Source of the DNA: JAVBNT01 sp031551355
Lineage (GTDB): Bacteria > Vulcanimicrobiota > CADAWZ01
Direction of reading: 5' to 3'
DNA: 64,000 bases
Assembly (NCBI GenBank): GCA_031551355.1
Contig: JAVBNT010000012.1
Location: forward strand, 62,001 to 126,000
The translations under genes and the position numbers were made by a program. This document shows positions 27,511 through 36,190 of the stretch, in pieces (the first letter of the stretch is position 1; every line of letters starts with the position of its first letter). Under the pieces are notes generated by a model that had not been told where the DNA came from, ran no database searches, and worked only from the letters and a program-made list of their open reading frames with translations.

Positions 27511-28947
27511 CTATTTCAAAGGCAGCTCTATTATAAATGAGCAGCCTTCACCTTCCGGACTTTCGGCATAGATTTTTCCTTCATGTGCCGTTACAATTTC
27601 CTTTACGATTGCCAATCCCAACCCCACTCCTTCGATTTTTTGCCCGCGGCTGCCGCCCCTGAAAAAGCGTTCAAATACGAGTGACAGCTCTTCTTTTGGG
27701 ATGCCGGGTCCGCTGTCTTTGATGATAATTTTTATAACTGAATCTTCATGGGTCGCAGAAACCGTAACTGCACATTGCGAAGTCCCGGCTGTTGAATATT
27801 TCAATGCATTGTCGATCAAATTGATCAAAACTTCTTTAATCCTATCCGGATCAGCTTGTATTTTTGGAAGATTATCGCTGCCGTTTACCAATATTTTACA
27901 CCCTATTTGCTGTGCTTTGGCGGTCATTTGAAAGACTACAAAATCGATCAGATCAGTTATTGAGCATTCGGACATATTGAGTGAAAAACGTCCTGTTTTT
28001 ATGCGGCTGAGTTCCAGAAGTTCATTAACCAGTCTTGTAAGGCGATCTACTTCCTTGTTTATCGTCTCAAGGCAGTTTTTATTTGTATCATCAATGCCGG
28101 GATCACCCATCATCGTCATTGCAAAACCTTTTATTATTGTCAGCGGAGTACGAAGTTCGTGAGAAACATTGGCTAGAAATGCATTGCGTGTCTGCTCAAG
28201 TTTTTTAAGTTCATCCGCCATTTTATTTATGTTGCGGCTTAAATCGCCAAGTTCATCGGAGCTGTAGTTTTTCAGTCTGTTTTCAAAGTTGCCATGGGCT
28301 ATTTCCATGGCCATATCGCGAATTCTTGTGACGGGATTCATAAGAGTTTTTATGAAAAACAGAGCAAGAAGCAGTGCTGCGATCAGCGACCAGATGAATG
28401 TTATAAAAAAGTAATTTTTTAAAATGGTAAAAAGATTGGAAAAGTCTTCAGTGGACATCGCCAATTTTACGGCACCGATAACCTTGTTTTCCAGAAAAAC
28501 AGGGTTGCACTGGTAAACGTATTGGTTTTCTCCTACATTTTCCACCCAGGACACAGCTTTTCCGTTTTGCAGGACGGACTGTACGTGTTTGTCATTATCT
28601 ACGGAAAAAGGAGAAAAGCCGACGCGGGCGTCAATACTTCTGGAGTCGGAAATTATTTCCGAAGACGCATTGACGACTACAAGTTCATAGTCTATTTGTT
28701 CCCAGTATTGCCTGATGAAAAATCTTGTTGCCGGAATAAGATCGTCCTGAAATTTAATATTGGGAGAAACAAAATTGATAAAATAATCTGCCGAGGTAGC
28801 CAGATATTCTTTTCGGGTGGTCATAAAGTGGGCTCTGGTAAAATAGTAGAACAGATATCCCATCAAAGAGATATTGAACACTATCAGTATAAAGTATGTC
28901 AAAAAAAGCTTAACCCGTATGTTGTTGAATATTCTGAAAAATTTCAT
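27511..28947 (-). CDS. Membrane sensor histidine kinase (HAMP, HisKA, HATPase)
   Basis: 478 residues. Two membrane helices (about 12-34 and 183-205) flank a 145-residue extracellular or periplasmic sensor domain. Then come HAMP (NPVTRIRDMAMEIAHGNFENRL), a dimerisation/phosphoacceptor domain with the H-box VSHELRTPLTIIKGF (about residue 263), and a HATPase with N-box LINLIDNALKYS, G1 DSGPGIP and G2 GVGLGLAIVKEIV. This is a complete PhoR/WalK-type kinase. It phosphorylates the response regulator encoded 81 bases upstream in the same operon. The stimulus cannot be read from the sensor domain, though its PAS/Cache-like make-up (VVNASSEIISDSRSID) suggests a small molecule. Confidence 0.93.
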   Translation of the reverse strand: MKFFRIFNNIRVKLFLTYFILIVFNISLMGYLFYYFTRAHFMTTRKEYLATSADYFINFVSPNIKFQDDLIPATRFFIRQYWEQIDYELVVVNASSEIISDSRSIDARVGFSPFSVDNDKHVQSVLQNGKAVSWVENVGENQYVYQCNPVFLENKVIGAVKLAMSTEDFSNLFTILKNYFFITFIWSLIAALLLALFFIKTLMNPVTRIRDMAMEIAHGNFENRLKNYSSDELGDLSRNINKMADELKKLEQTRNAFLANVSHELRTPLTIIKGFAMTMMGDPGIDDTNKNCLETINKEVDRLTRLVNELLELSRIKTGRFSLNMSECSITDLIDFVVFQMTAKAQQIGCKILVNGSDNLPKIQADPDRIKEVLINLIDNALKYSTAGTSQCAVTVSATHEDSVIKIIIKDSGPGIPKEELSLVFERFFRGGSRGQKIEGVGLGLAIVKEIVTAHEGKIYAESPEGEGCSFIIELPLK

Positions 28948-29028
28948 TATCGGCTATTCCGTTTAAAGGGTGCTGGCTTACTTAAATCCGGCGCGACAAC
29001 CCCTTTGCAGTTTTATTATTTTTTATTT

Positions 29029-29739
29029 TTACTTTTTGGAAAACAGTTCCGGGTTGGACTTGTAGCCGACTCCCCATATTGTAAGAATGAAGGACGGGGA
29101 TTCCGGATTGTCTTCTATCTTGTCTCTTAACCTCCTGACATGAACGTCAATGCTGCGCTCTTCAATGAATTCATGACCCCAGATTGCTTTTCGGACCTCT
29201 TCCCTCGAGAAACTTTTCCCCGGGTTTGCAGAAAATAGCATCAACAAATCATATTCTCTTGGAGTCAGTTCAATCAGGTTGCCGTTCTTCCATACTTTTC
29301 TGCCAAGTGAATCAATGGTCATATTGCCGAAAGTCATTTTAGCATCGTCGCCTTTTTTTATGTCGGTAATATTTGATATTCTTCTTAAAATAGCCTGAAT
29401 GCGGGCTATTAGTTCCCATGGATTAAAAGGTTTTACCATGTAGTCATCCGCACCGGATTCAAGTCCGGCGATTTTGTCATAGTCGTCGCCTCTGGCGGTA
29501 AGCATTATAACCGGGACCTGAGACAGCATCCGTATTTTTTTGCATACTTCAAAACCATCCATATCCGGAAGCATTAGGTCTAATACTACTAAATCCGGTT
29601 TTTCCGATTCTACCGTCAGGACTCCGTCGATTCCATTGTATGCTTTTAAGACCTCAAAACCTGCGCGGTGCAGGTTTATTTCTAAAAATGCTACGATGTC
29701 CTTTTCATCGTCAATGACGAGTATTTTTGCTGAAGCCAT
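29029..29739 (-). CDS. OmpR/PhoB-family response regulator
   Basis: 236 residues. The receiver domain has the acidic pair DDEKD (11-12), the phospho-accepting Asp54 in VVLDLMLPDMDG, the conserved Thr in MLTARGDD and Lys in MVKPFNPWEL. The C-terminal winged-helix DNA-binding domain ends with ERSIDVHVRRLRDKIE and GVGYK, as in PhoB, OmpR and WalR. An AGAAAT site precedes the ATG. It is encoded between the GGDEF gene (28-base gap) and the histidine kinase gene (81-base gap), all leftward, so it is the partner of that kinase. Target genes are unknown. Confidence 0.95.
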   Translation of the reverse strand: MASAKILVIDDEKDIVAFLEINLHRAGFEVLKAYNGIDGVLTVESEKPDLVVLDLMLPDMDGFEVCKKIRMLSQVPVIMLTARGDDYDKIAGLESGADDYMVKPFNPWELIARIQAILRRISNITDIKKGDDAKMTFGNMTIDSLGRKVWKNGNLIELTPREYDLLMLFSANPGKSFSREEVRKAIWGHEFIEERSIDVHVRRLRDKIEDNPESPSFILTIWGVGYKSNPELFSKK

Positions 29740-29767
29740 ATGATTTCTCCAATTTTGAATTTATTGT

Positions 29768-32605
29768 TTATTCTGATTTTTGTTCTCTGTTTACCGGAGG
29801 CCACACTCCCGGTTGTACACTAAGCCTTCTCGTCGCACCGAAATCGTTTTGTTGGTTGGCTGGTTGCTGCTGCGGGAACAGCTGGTTGTAATGGTTTTTT
29901 TGTTGTGTCTGCAATGGCTGAGTTTGCTGGACATTGCCGTAACGCTGTATTTGTTGTTGCTGCATTTGTTGTTGCTGCATTTGTTGTTGCTGCAGGTATT
30001 GCTGCTGAAGCAGTCTTTGCTGCTGCTGCATTTGAAGCTGATACTGCATTTGCTGCTGCGGAGTCATGGTTTGCATGTTTCCAGGGACCTGTTTTTGAGC
30101 AGTGTTTTGCGGCATCGGAATTGCCGGCTTTTGAGGTATTGCCAGAACCTGCTGTTGCTGCTGTTTTGCCGCGTCGGCTGCTCTCGGCAACGGTGCCTGT
30201 ATTTCCGGCTGTATAAAGCGTCCACCGGTTTCGGAAAGAGGCACAGCCCAGTTGACTTTGTTTCTTCCGCCTTTTTTGGATTTGTACAGTGCTGCGTCTG
30301 CCGCGGCAAGCAGGTCTTGTTTAGACTCTGCATCCATGGGGAAGTTAGCGACTCCGATGCTTGAAGTAATCTTGACTTTATAGCTGTTGAACCGGTATTG
30401 GAATGCCTCCCTTATTCTTTCTGCGATTTTAACCGAATTATCCTTGTCGGATTCCTTCAGAATTACGGCAAACTCATCACCGCCGTACCGGCTGACGAGA
30501 TCGCTGTCTCTGGTATAGCTTTTTATAAGTGCGGCTATTTCCTGAAGAAGTTTGTCGCCTTCGGGGTGACCAAGCGTATCGTTGTATGTTTTGAAGTTGT
30601 CGACATCAACCATAACAAGTGAAAAATTTTTAAGCGTTCTTTCATACTCTCTGCAAGTTTCATTGAGACGTTCCTGAAAGTAACGGTGTGTATAAAGTCC
30701 GGTTAAGCCGTCTGTGATGGCGAGAGATACCATTTTTTCATACAGCTCGGCATTTTTTACCGCCATAGCTGTTTGATAGGTGACGGTTGAGACCAGATTT
30801 AATGCCTCTTCATCATAGTAGTTGGCGACACTGGCTCCGACATAAAATGCGCCGATAGCGTCATTTTCAACTACCATAGGCACTATTATCGACGAGCGTT
30901 CATGTGACACTACGTTCGGCAAACGTGAATCTCTCGTATCCTCAAGTAAAAGCGGCTTCTTTTGGGATATAACCCATCCCAGAACACCGTCTGAAATTTT
31001 ATAGATGACATCTTTAAAAAGCTCACTGTAGGGACCGATACATCTTTTAGGGATGATCTCCGGGTCGGCTTTGGGATCGGACGAGTCTTTTCTAATTGTA
31101 AAAATAATAAAGCTCTGATAGTCGATGATGTTTTTCATTTTCGAGCTTATAAAATCAAGCGTTTCATCCATGTTTAAACTGCTTACAAGCGATTTACCAA
31201 ACTCGTTAAGAGCCGATAGCTGTCTTACTGTTTTTTCCAGTTTGCTGTTGATGCTTTTGCTGATTACAAGCGAGTGCTCCTTGTCTTCATAAAGCTGCGC
31301 CGATTCGATTGCAATTGCAGCGGAGTTTGCAAGGATTGAAAGAATATTCAACTGCTCGTCATTATAGGCGCCCTGCTTTGTGTTACCGACATAAAGCACA
31401 CCGATTATTTTCTCCTTTATAATCAAGGGAACGCACATTACGCATTTTTCATCCTTGAATATCCTTTGCTCGTTTACAGTGTGCATATCCGGAATCAGAA
31501 GCGGTTTGCGGTTTTGTACTACAAGGTTAACAATTGTCTCCTCAAGCTGCAGAAGAGGCGACAAAGCCAGCGTCTCCTTGTAGGGAGTTACATATTTGGC
31601 AGGTGTCAGCGAACCCTTTTCAAGCAGAAAAATGACACAGCTTTGGTAGATAATCAGTTTGCGGACCATTGAAAGAATGATATTGTGTGTTTCTTCAAGA
31701 TTGATACTTGCACCCAACGCCTTACTCATTTCATAGACGATTGATAGCTCATCCACTTTTTTCTGAAGATCTTCCGTTATCTGTTTGTTTTCCGTACGCA
31801 GATCGGAAAGCTCGCTGCGCGCGGAACTCAGAGAGTTTGAAAGTGATTCCTGTTCTACGAGAACAACTTCCTGTATTATTGACTTCAAATAGTTATACAG
31901 TATTATAAACACAGGTATCAGGCAAAGAGCCAATGACCAATGAATTGAAAAAGTAAGGAACAGTGCCAGGCCGGTAGGGAAGTAAACGAGACTCATCCAG
32001 CGTATTTTGTTTCTTACTTCATTCCAGATTTTTTGATATGACTCTTCAAGAAAGCCTGCCGTGGATGTAGTAATAAAAAAGTCCGACATTATATAGGCGA
32101 AAGCCGAAAAGAGCATGGAAATGAAAACGGCGGAGATCAGTTTTCCGTCCGATGGTTTTAAAGACATCAGCAAAACATTTGACTGCAGTGATGTTGAAGA
32201 CGCCGACATTTTTGAGAAAATAAAGCCGAAGACTATTGCGGAAACAATTACCATCCACAGCGAAGCTATAAAATCTCTGATTCTGAACCATACCGGCTGT
32301 TTGTTTATCGCCAGTGTCCTTACAAGTATGGCTATAAAAGCGATGAGTATTGCGCCGCGCCATCGGCCTGCGTAAGGATACAGCATTGTGAAGAAATATA
32401 TGGGATAAGCGATGCTGGCGTATCCATAGTAGGGAACCTCGACCGGAATTATTTCAAAAGCGAGTGCCAGAATGCCGACGATGAATAATGGAATAATTCC
32501 TTCCCTTGGCAAATCGAGAGTGAAGCATGCGACAAAAAATATGGCAAAAACTATTGCGCCAAGTATGATGACATTTATTTTTCCTGAGTCTCTGGAATAT
32601 TCCAT
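29768..32605 (-). CDS. Membrane GAF-GAF-GGDEF diguanylate cyclase with Gln-rich tail
   Basis: 945 residues. About seven membrane segments occupy residues 10-250, followed by a coiled coil (SLSSARSELSDLRTEN), two GAF domains (about 290-430 and 460-610) and a GGDEF domain (about 625-790). The active-site loop SRYGGDEFAVIL is intact and preceded at the right distance by the inhibitory RxxD site (RDSD), so it should make cyclic di-GMP and be feedback-inhibited. A 125-residue C-terminal tail is extremely glutamine-rich (repeats of MQQQQ), an unusual addition. It heads the operon with the response regulator and histidine kinase, linking cyclic di-GMP to two-component signalling. Confidence 0.93.
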   Translation of the reverse strand: MEYSRDSGKINVIILGAIVFAIFFVACFTLDLPREGIIPLFIVGILALAFEIIPVEVPYYGYASIAYPIYFFTMLYPYAGRWRGAILIAFIAILVRTLAINKQPVWFRIRDFIASLWMVIVSAIVFGFIFSKMSASSTSLQSNVLLMSLKPSDGKLISAVFISMLFSAFAYIMSDFFITTSTAGFLEESYQKIWNEVRNKIRWMSLVYFPTGLALFLTFSIHWSLALCLIPVFIILYNYLKSIIQEVVLVEQESLSNSLSSARSELSDLRTENKQITEDLQKKVDELSIVYEMSKALGASINLEETHNIILSMVRKLIIYQSCVIFLLEKGSLTPAKYVTPYKETLALSPLLQLEETIVNLVVQNRKPLLIPDMHTVNEQRIFKDEKCVMCVPLIIKEKIIGVLYVGNTKQGAYNDEQLNILSILANSAAIAIESAQLYEDKEHSLVISKSINSKLEKTVRQLSALNEFGKSLVSSLNMDETLDFISSKMKNIIDYQSFIIFTIRKDSSDPKADPEIIPKRCIGPYSELFKDVIYKISDGVLGWVISQKKPLLLEDTRDSRLPNVVSHERSSIIVPMVVENDAIGAFYVGASVANYYDEEALNLVSTVTYQTAMAVKNAELYEKMVSLAITDGLTGLYTHRYFQERLNETCREYERTLKNFSLVMVDVDNFKTYNDTLGHPEGDKLLQEIAALIKSYTRDSDLVSRYGGDEFAVILKESDKDNSVKIAERIREAFQYRFNSYKVKITSSIGVANFPMDAESKQDLLAAADAALYKSKKGGRNKVNWAVPLSETGGRFIQPEIQAPLPRAADAAKQQQQQVLAIPQKPAIPMPQNTAQKQVPGNMQTMTPQQQMQYQLQMQQQQRLLQQQYLQQQQMQQQQMQQQQIQRYGNVQQTQPLQTQQKNHYNQLFPQQQPANQQNDFGATRRLSVQPGVWPPVNREQKSE

Positions 32606-32638
32606 TGAACTTACCTAGTCTTATCTGATCTTACTTAG

Positions 32639-32647
32639 ATTATAACA
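32639..32647 (-). promoter_or_regulatory. Extended -10 for the signalling operon
   Basis: On the bottom strand TGTTATAAT forms an extended -10 (TGn then TATAAT), 34 bases before the GGDEF gene. No good -35 is seen at 17 bases, which an extended -10 may not need. Confidence 0.4.
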
Positions 32648-32776
32648 TATAAAGACAAATTTTAAATTAGCTTCCGATTGAAAAAATCCTCTCATAAAAA
32701 GTATATCTGCCGCTTTGTAGAACTGGAGGAATGCCCTGATAAAAGCCGAAAAATAGCAGGTATGTAAAATAAATGC

Positions 32777-32806
32777 TGTAATTATTACATTATTGTAATA
32801 ATTACA
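32777..32806. promoter_or_regulatory. Two tandem 13-bp palindromes resembling Fur-family boxes
   Basis: TGTAATTATTACA (32777-32789) and TGTAATAATTACA (32794-32806), each a perfect TGTAAT-n-ATTACA palindrome, are separated by four bases with centres 17 bp apart, and together they form one larger symmetric site. They end 24 bases before the gene at 32831. The form matches the 6-1-6 core of Fur, Zur and PerR operators. Metal-dependent or redox-dependent control of the TIM-barrel/DUF4127 operon is an inference. Confidence 0.6.
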
Positions 32807-32830
32807 ATAAAATAATTAAGAGGTGGGTTC

Positions 32831-33523
32831 ATGAAACATTATCGCCTGAAAGAGCATCTTGGGCGCTCCATGACATTAATTGTAAGTCTTCCTGAGAATG
32901 ATGAAAAGCATGCTGTTGCCATTGAGAATGCCGGGGCACATGCCATTAAAGTGCATTTGAATTGTCTGCACAGAGCTTCGAAAACGGATTTTAGATCCTG
33001 GAGTGAAGAAAAGGAAAGGATTTCGTCTATACCAGGACTTTTGAGTATACCGGTAGGAATCGTTCCCGGAGCGGAAACAACCGCGACGATGGCTGAAATG
33101 TCGGAAATTATTGATAGCGGTTTTGATTTTTTGGATATATTTTCTCATCATATGCCTCCCGCATATCTGGATATTTCGCAAATGACGAAGGTTACTGCCG
33201 TTGATTACCGGTTTGATCTGGCAAAAGTTCCTGTATTGGAGAGTCTGGGTACGGAAGTTTTTGAAGCGTCAATCATACCTCCTGATGAATATGGCCAGCC
33301 GTTAAGTGTCAGGGATCTTGTTTTGTATAAAACACTGATATCTTCTGTCAAAGCCCCTGTTTTTATCCCGACTCAGCGCAAAATAAAGCCTGAGGAGGTT
33401 ACGCATCTGCATAGAATAGGTGCAGGGGGAATAGCGATTGGAGCAGTTGTTTGCGGAAAGAGTCTTGACGGAATCCTCAGGACAACCGAAGCATTCAGAA
33501 AAGCGATCGACAACATAAAATGA
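32831..33523 (+). CDS. TIM-barrel protein of unknown function, paired with DUF4127
   Basis: 230 residues with an AGGTGGG site. The alternating strands and helices (MTLIVSLP, GAHAIKVHLN, IPVGIVPGA, DFLDIFSHH, APVFIPTQRK, GAGGIAIGAVVCGKS) fit a ribulose-phosphate-binding type (beta/alpha)8 barrel with a C-terminal phosphate-binding loop GAGGIAIGA, as in NanE, HisA or PdxS. The length equals that of NanE, but I see no catalytic motif that allows an assignment. The stop overlaps the start of the DUF4127 gene (ATGA), so the two work together. Upstream palindromes at 32777-32806 suggest regulated expression. Confidence 0.65.
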   Translation: MKHYRLKEHLGRSMTLIVSLPENDEKHAVAIENAGAHAIKVHLNCLHRASKTDFRSWSEEKERISSIPGLLSIPVGIVPGAETTATMAEMSEIIDSGFDFLDIFSHHMPPAYLDISQMTKVTAVDYRFDLAKVPVLESLGTEVFEASIIPPDEYGQPLSVRDLVLYKTLISSVKAPVFIPTQRKIKPEEVTHLHRIGAGGIAIGAVVCGKSLDGILRTTEAFRKAIDNIK

Positions 33524-35079
33524 GAATTCTTTTTGTTCCTTTAGACGATAGGCCCTGTACTATGAACTTTCCCCGGCAGGTCGCAGCGATAGCCGGTTTC
33601 GATATAATATTGCCGCCAAGGAATTTTTTGGGCCGTTTCATGAATCCCGGAAATCCGCGGGCTGTTTTGACATGGCTCGGGGAGAATGCCTCAGGTTGTG
33701 ACTGTGCGCTTATTTCTCTTGATATGCTCGTTTACGGTGGTCTTGTAGCTTCGAGGAATGCAGACATTGAGGACTGTAAAAATAATGCCAGAGCGCTGGG
33801 GGATTGGCTTTTAGAGAAAAAAATAGGGAATGTAATCATTTATTCCTCGATAATGAGGACTCTGCCGACTTTTTCAAATGCCGCTATTCTTGGCGAAGCT
33901 GGAAATTTGAAGTCCGCTCTGAAAAGAATATATCCTAAAGATGAGCCGGACAATAGTGTAATAAAGAAAAATATCGCAATTGAACTTGGTAAGAAAACTT
34001 CATATACGGATTTGCTTGAAAAATGTCTTATAGCAAGGAAGCGCAATCATGAAATAAATATGTGTGCCCTTGAATGGAAAAAGAGCGGCCTTGTAGACAC
34101 TTTGATTTTCGGACTTGACGATGTAGTGGGGCAGGGACCCAATTTGTATGAAAAAAGAGAAATTGAGGAAGAAGTAAAAATATCTTCTCTTGAGAATTGT
34201 TTTATTCACCCCGGAACCGATGAACTAGCCGTTATGGCTATAGCCAGGATTGCATCTGTTAAGTATGGCAGAGCGGTAAAGTTTTCACTCACGTATTCAA
34301 ATCCGGCAGCTCTGGAAAAGGTGACCCTTTACGAAAATACTACGGTTCCGGAAGTGTTGGAATCGTATTTTAATCTGCTGGGCTCGGAATCAGTATCAGA
34401 TTGTTCTGATATAAATCTGTTTTGCCACATATCTTCTTCAGGACAGAATGAGACTGAGGCACAGACGGTTTTGTCTGCCGGAAATGAAAAAAAATTCGCG
34501 GAGCAGATCGCCGCGGCGCAGAAACACGGACTTAACACCGCTGTTGCAGACGTTGCCTTTGCCAACGGAGCGGACATTAAATTTACAAAATATCTTCTCG
34601 AAAAGTCGGATGTGGCTAATCTTCTCGGATACGCCTCCTGGAATACTGCCGGAAATACTTTGGGAACAGTGCTGGCTCACAGTGTTGTGCGTTTTATTTC
34701 TATTTCACATGGAAAACGTGAGCTTGCAGCGGAAAAAAATCATCATAAATTTATCTTTGAGCGGTTCGTAGACGATTTTCTGTATCAGAGTGTGGTGAGG
34801 CTTAAAGAAAAAATCAGCTGCGGGCTTTCGGGAGTTTCGACTCTTAATATGACAGAGTCTCAGCGTGAAAAATATTCGTTGACTATACAAAAAGAGCTTT
34901 CTCGCCGGGCCGGCAAAATTTTTTCCCGGAAGTATGCGATGAGCCACTTAATAAAGCTGCCGGGTGGCGGCGGTTATGAGATTGAGATCGAAGGTCCTTT
35001 AACGGTTGACGCTAGGTTGCCCTGGCCGCGGCTTTTTGAGGTGGAGTTGGATACGGATTTCACCCTCAACCTCCGCTAA
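33520..35079 (+). CDS. DUF4127 family protein
   Basis: 519 residues. The N-terminus RILFVPLDDRPCTMNFPRQVA and the run SLDMLVYGGLVASR are characteristic of DUF4127, a family of about 500 residues found in Firmicutes, Thermotogae and other groups, with no known activity. Other conserved parts seen are GLDDVVGQGPN, HPGTDELAVMAIAR and LGYASWNTAGNTLGTVLAHSV. The abundance of conserved Asp, His and Arg suggests an enzyme acting on a sugar or nucleotide, which is inference. It overlaps the TIM-barrel gene by four bases. Directly after the stop lies a 123-bp palindrome (35080-35202). Confidence 0.88.
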   Translation: MRILFVPLDDRPCTMNFPRQVAAIAGFDIILPPRNFLGRFMNPGNPRAVLTWLGENASGCDCALISLDMLVYGGLVASRNADIEDCKNNARALGDWLLEKKIGNVIIYSSIMRTLPTFSNAAILGEAGNLKSALKRIYPKDEPDNSVIKKNIAIELGKKTSYTDLLEKCLIARKRNHEINMCALEWKKSGLVDTLIFGLDDVVGQGPNLYEKREIEEEVKISSLENCFIHPGTDELAVMAIARIASVKYGRAVKFSLTYSNPAALEKVTLYENTTVPEVLESYFNLLGSESVSDCSDINLFCHISSSGQNETEAQTVLSAGNEKKFAEQIAAAQKHGLNTAVADVAFANGADIKFTKYLLEKSDVANLLGYASWNTAGNTLGTVLAHSVVRFISISHGKRELAAEKNHHKFIFERFVDDFLYQSVVRLKEKISCGLSGVSTLNMTESQREKYSLTIQKELSRRAGKIFSRKYAMSHLIKLPGGGGYEIEIEGPLTVDARLPWPRLFEVELDTDFTLNLR

Positions 35080-35202
35080 GATGCAGTGAATTGTATCCGT
35101 ATGCGTCGTCAAAGCGGATATTCGCTCACTCCGGCGTAGTCCACTACGCCTCACTCGTCGAAATCCGCTTTGACATAGCCTCCGGACACAATTCACTGCA
35201 TC
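35080..35202. repeat. Large nested palindrome after the DUF4127 gene
   Basis: Three nested arm pairs: GATGCAGTGAATTGT (35080-35094) with 35188-35202, GTCAAAGCGGAT (35108-35119) with 35163-35174, and CGTAGT (35135-35140) with ACTACG (35143-35148). It begins at the base after the stop codon. The RNA would fold into a long stem; there is no terminal T-run. The right half is repeated further on. Confidence 0.75.
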
Positions 35203-35350
35203 TTTAGTTTTGGTATGAAAAAGTTTTTCTGATTGTCGCCGGAGTTTATCCTCATGAAAACGGGGACACGCGTAGTAAATCTACGCTTAGCTCAAGGCGC
35301 AATCGCCCTCCATTGTCTGACCTTGTTTTGAACGATTTTTTTTGTTAATA
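35136..35350. repeat. Direct repeat, copy A (215 bp)
   Basis: Copy A of a 215-bp unit, near-identical to 35380-35594 with only a few base changes. It contains the right half of the palindrome at 35080-35202, an internal hairpin GCGTAG..CTACGC and a T-rich end. No protein frame is conserved between the copies. Confidence 0.8.
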
Positions 35351-35379
35351 TGAAAAAAATTTACAGTAATTCTTAGATT

Positions 35380-35594
35380 GTAGTCCACTACGCCTCACTC
35401 GTCGAAATCCGCTTTACCATAGCCTCCGGACACAATTGACTGCATCTTTAGTTTTGGTATGAAAAAGTTTTTCTGATTGTCTCCTGGAGTTTATCCCCGT
35501 GAAAACGGGGACCTGCGTAGTAAATCTACGCTTAGCTCAAGGCGCAATCGCCCTCCATTGTCTGACCTTGTTTTGAACGATTTTTTTGTTAATT
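35380..35594. repeat. Direct repeat, copy B (215 bp)
   Basis: Second copy of the unit at 35136-35350, 29 bases further on. A third partial copy of its first 40 bases or so lies at 35825-35862, beyond the R2 element, suggesting that R2 entered or separated a longer array. Confidence 0.8.
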
Positions 35595-35642
35595 AATATG
35601 AAAAATTTTGTATATCATTTTTCGGATATAGTTCCACTCACT

Positions 35643-35813
35643 GTCATTAAGGTAAGAGAAAAGGGTTCCTTACAGAGAAGAGGAGAACACAGAGAGTTTT
35701 ACCTGGTCTTTATTCTCCGTGGCCTCTGTGCCCTCTGTGAGGGACATATAGAAACGACCCGTGAACATCCAAAAGATGTCAAAATCAGAAATAAAAAGGC
35801 TAATCTTAATGAC
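35643..35813. repeat. MITE-like element R2 with 13-bp inverted ends
   Basis: Second copy of the element at 27289-27457. The ends GTCATTAAG (35643-35651) and CTTAATGAC (35805-35813) are exact inverses, extendable to 13 perfect bases (35639-35651 and 35805-35817). The core palindrome with CACAGAGAAGAGG and CTCTGTGCCCTCTGTG is at 35665-35744. The short frame running through it is not a gene. Confidence 0.75.
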
Positions 35814-35824
35814 AGTGCGAGCCT

Positions 35825-35862
35825 GCTACGCCTCATTCGTCGAAATCCGCTTTGCCTTAGCC
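35825..35862. repeat. Partial third copy of the direct repeat
   Basis: CTACGCCTCATTCGTCGAAA and the next 18 bases match the start of the 215-bp repeat units with few changes; it stops just before the small gene at 35873. Confidence 0.65.
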
Positions 35863-35872
35863 TTCCTTATAT

Positions 35873-36172
35873 TTACTGTTCCATTCTTCCGCACAGGTTG
35901 TATACTCTAAGCCTGCACAGTATTTCTTGCACGAAATCAGGATCTTTAGGCCCAAGTTCCTTGTAGTAGAAAGAAATTGAGCTTTCATTTTTTCCGCAAG
36001 AGTGCCTGTAATATACGGGGGATGAAAATATGGACATAATTTTTTCACGCAGGGCTCCGTCTATGCATTCAATTGAAAAATCAGGCCCCTGCCAAACTAT
36101 TTTGGCGAGCAGGGTGTCGGACGGGATATAGCCGTCATGGCTTTTAAGTAGCGGATATATGTTTATGATCAC
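35873..36172 (-). CDS. Small protein of unknown function
   Basis: 99 residues from a GTG. It lies 18 bases after the 484-residue gene, with a GGGAAG site partly in that gene's end, so it is probably translated with it. The sequence alternates hydrophobic and charged residues (MIINIYPLLKSHDGYIPSD, IVWQGPDFSIECIDG) as in a compact alpha/beta domain, with several cysteines. There is no signal peptide. I do not recognise the family. The 3' end abuts the repeat cluster. Confidence 0.6.
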   Translation of the reverse strand: MIINIYPLLKSHDGYIPSDTLLAKIVWQGPDFSIECIDGALREKIMSIFSSPVYYRHSCGKNESSISFYYKELGPKDPDFVQEILCRLRVYNLCGRMEQ

Positions 36173-36190
36173 TCTAATTTTTTCACTTCC

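Noticed and set aside
29780..30364. Rightward 194-codon Leu-rich frame
   Set aside because: It is the complement of the CAG/CAA-rich tail of the GGDEF gene, which yields Leu-rich codons on the other strand.
35136..35594. CRISPR or other array
   Set aside because: Only two long copies plus a fragment, with no short direct repeats or spacers and no cas genes in the window.
35586..35966. Rightward 126-codon frame
   Set aside because: It runs through repeat element R2 and a repeat fragment; no site, and the encoded sequence is repeat-derived.
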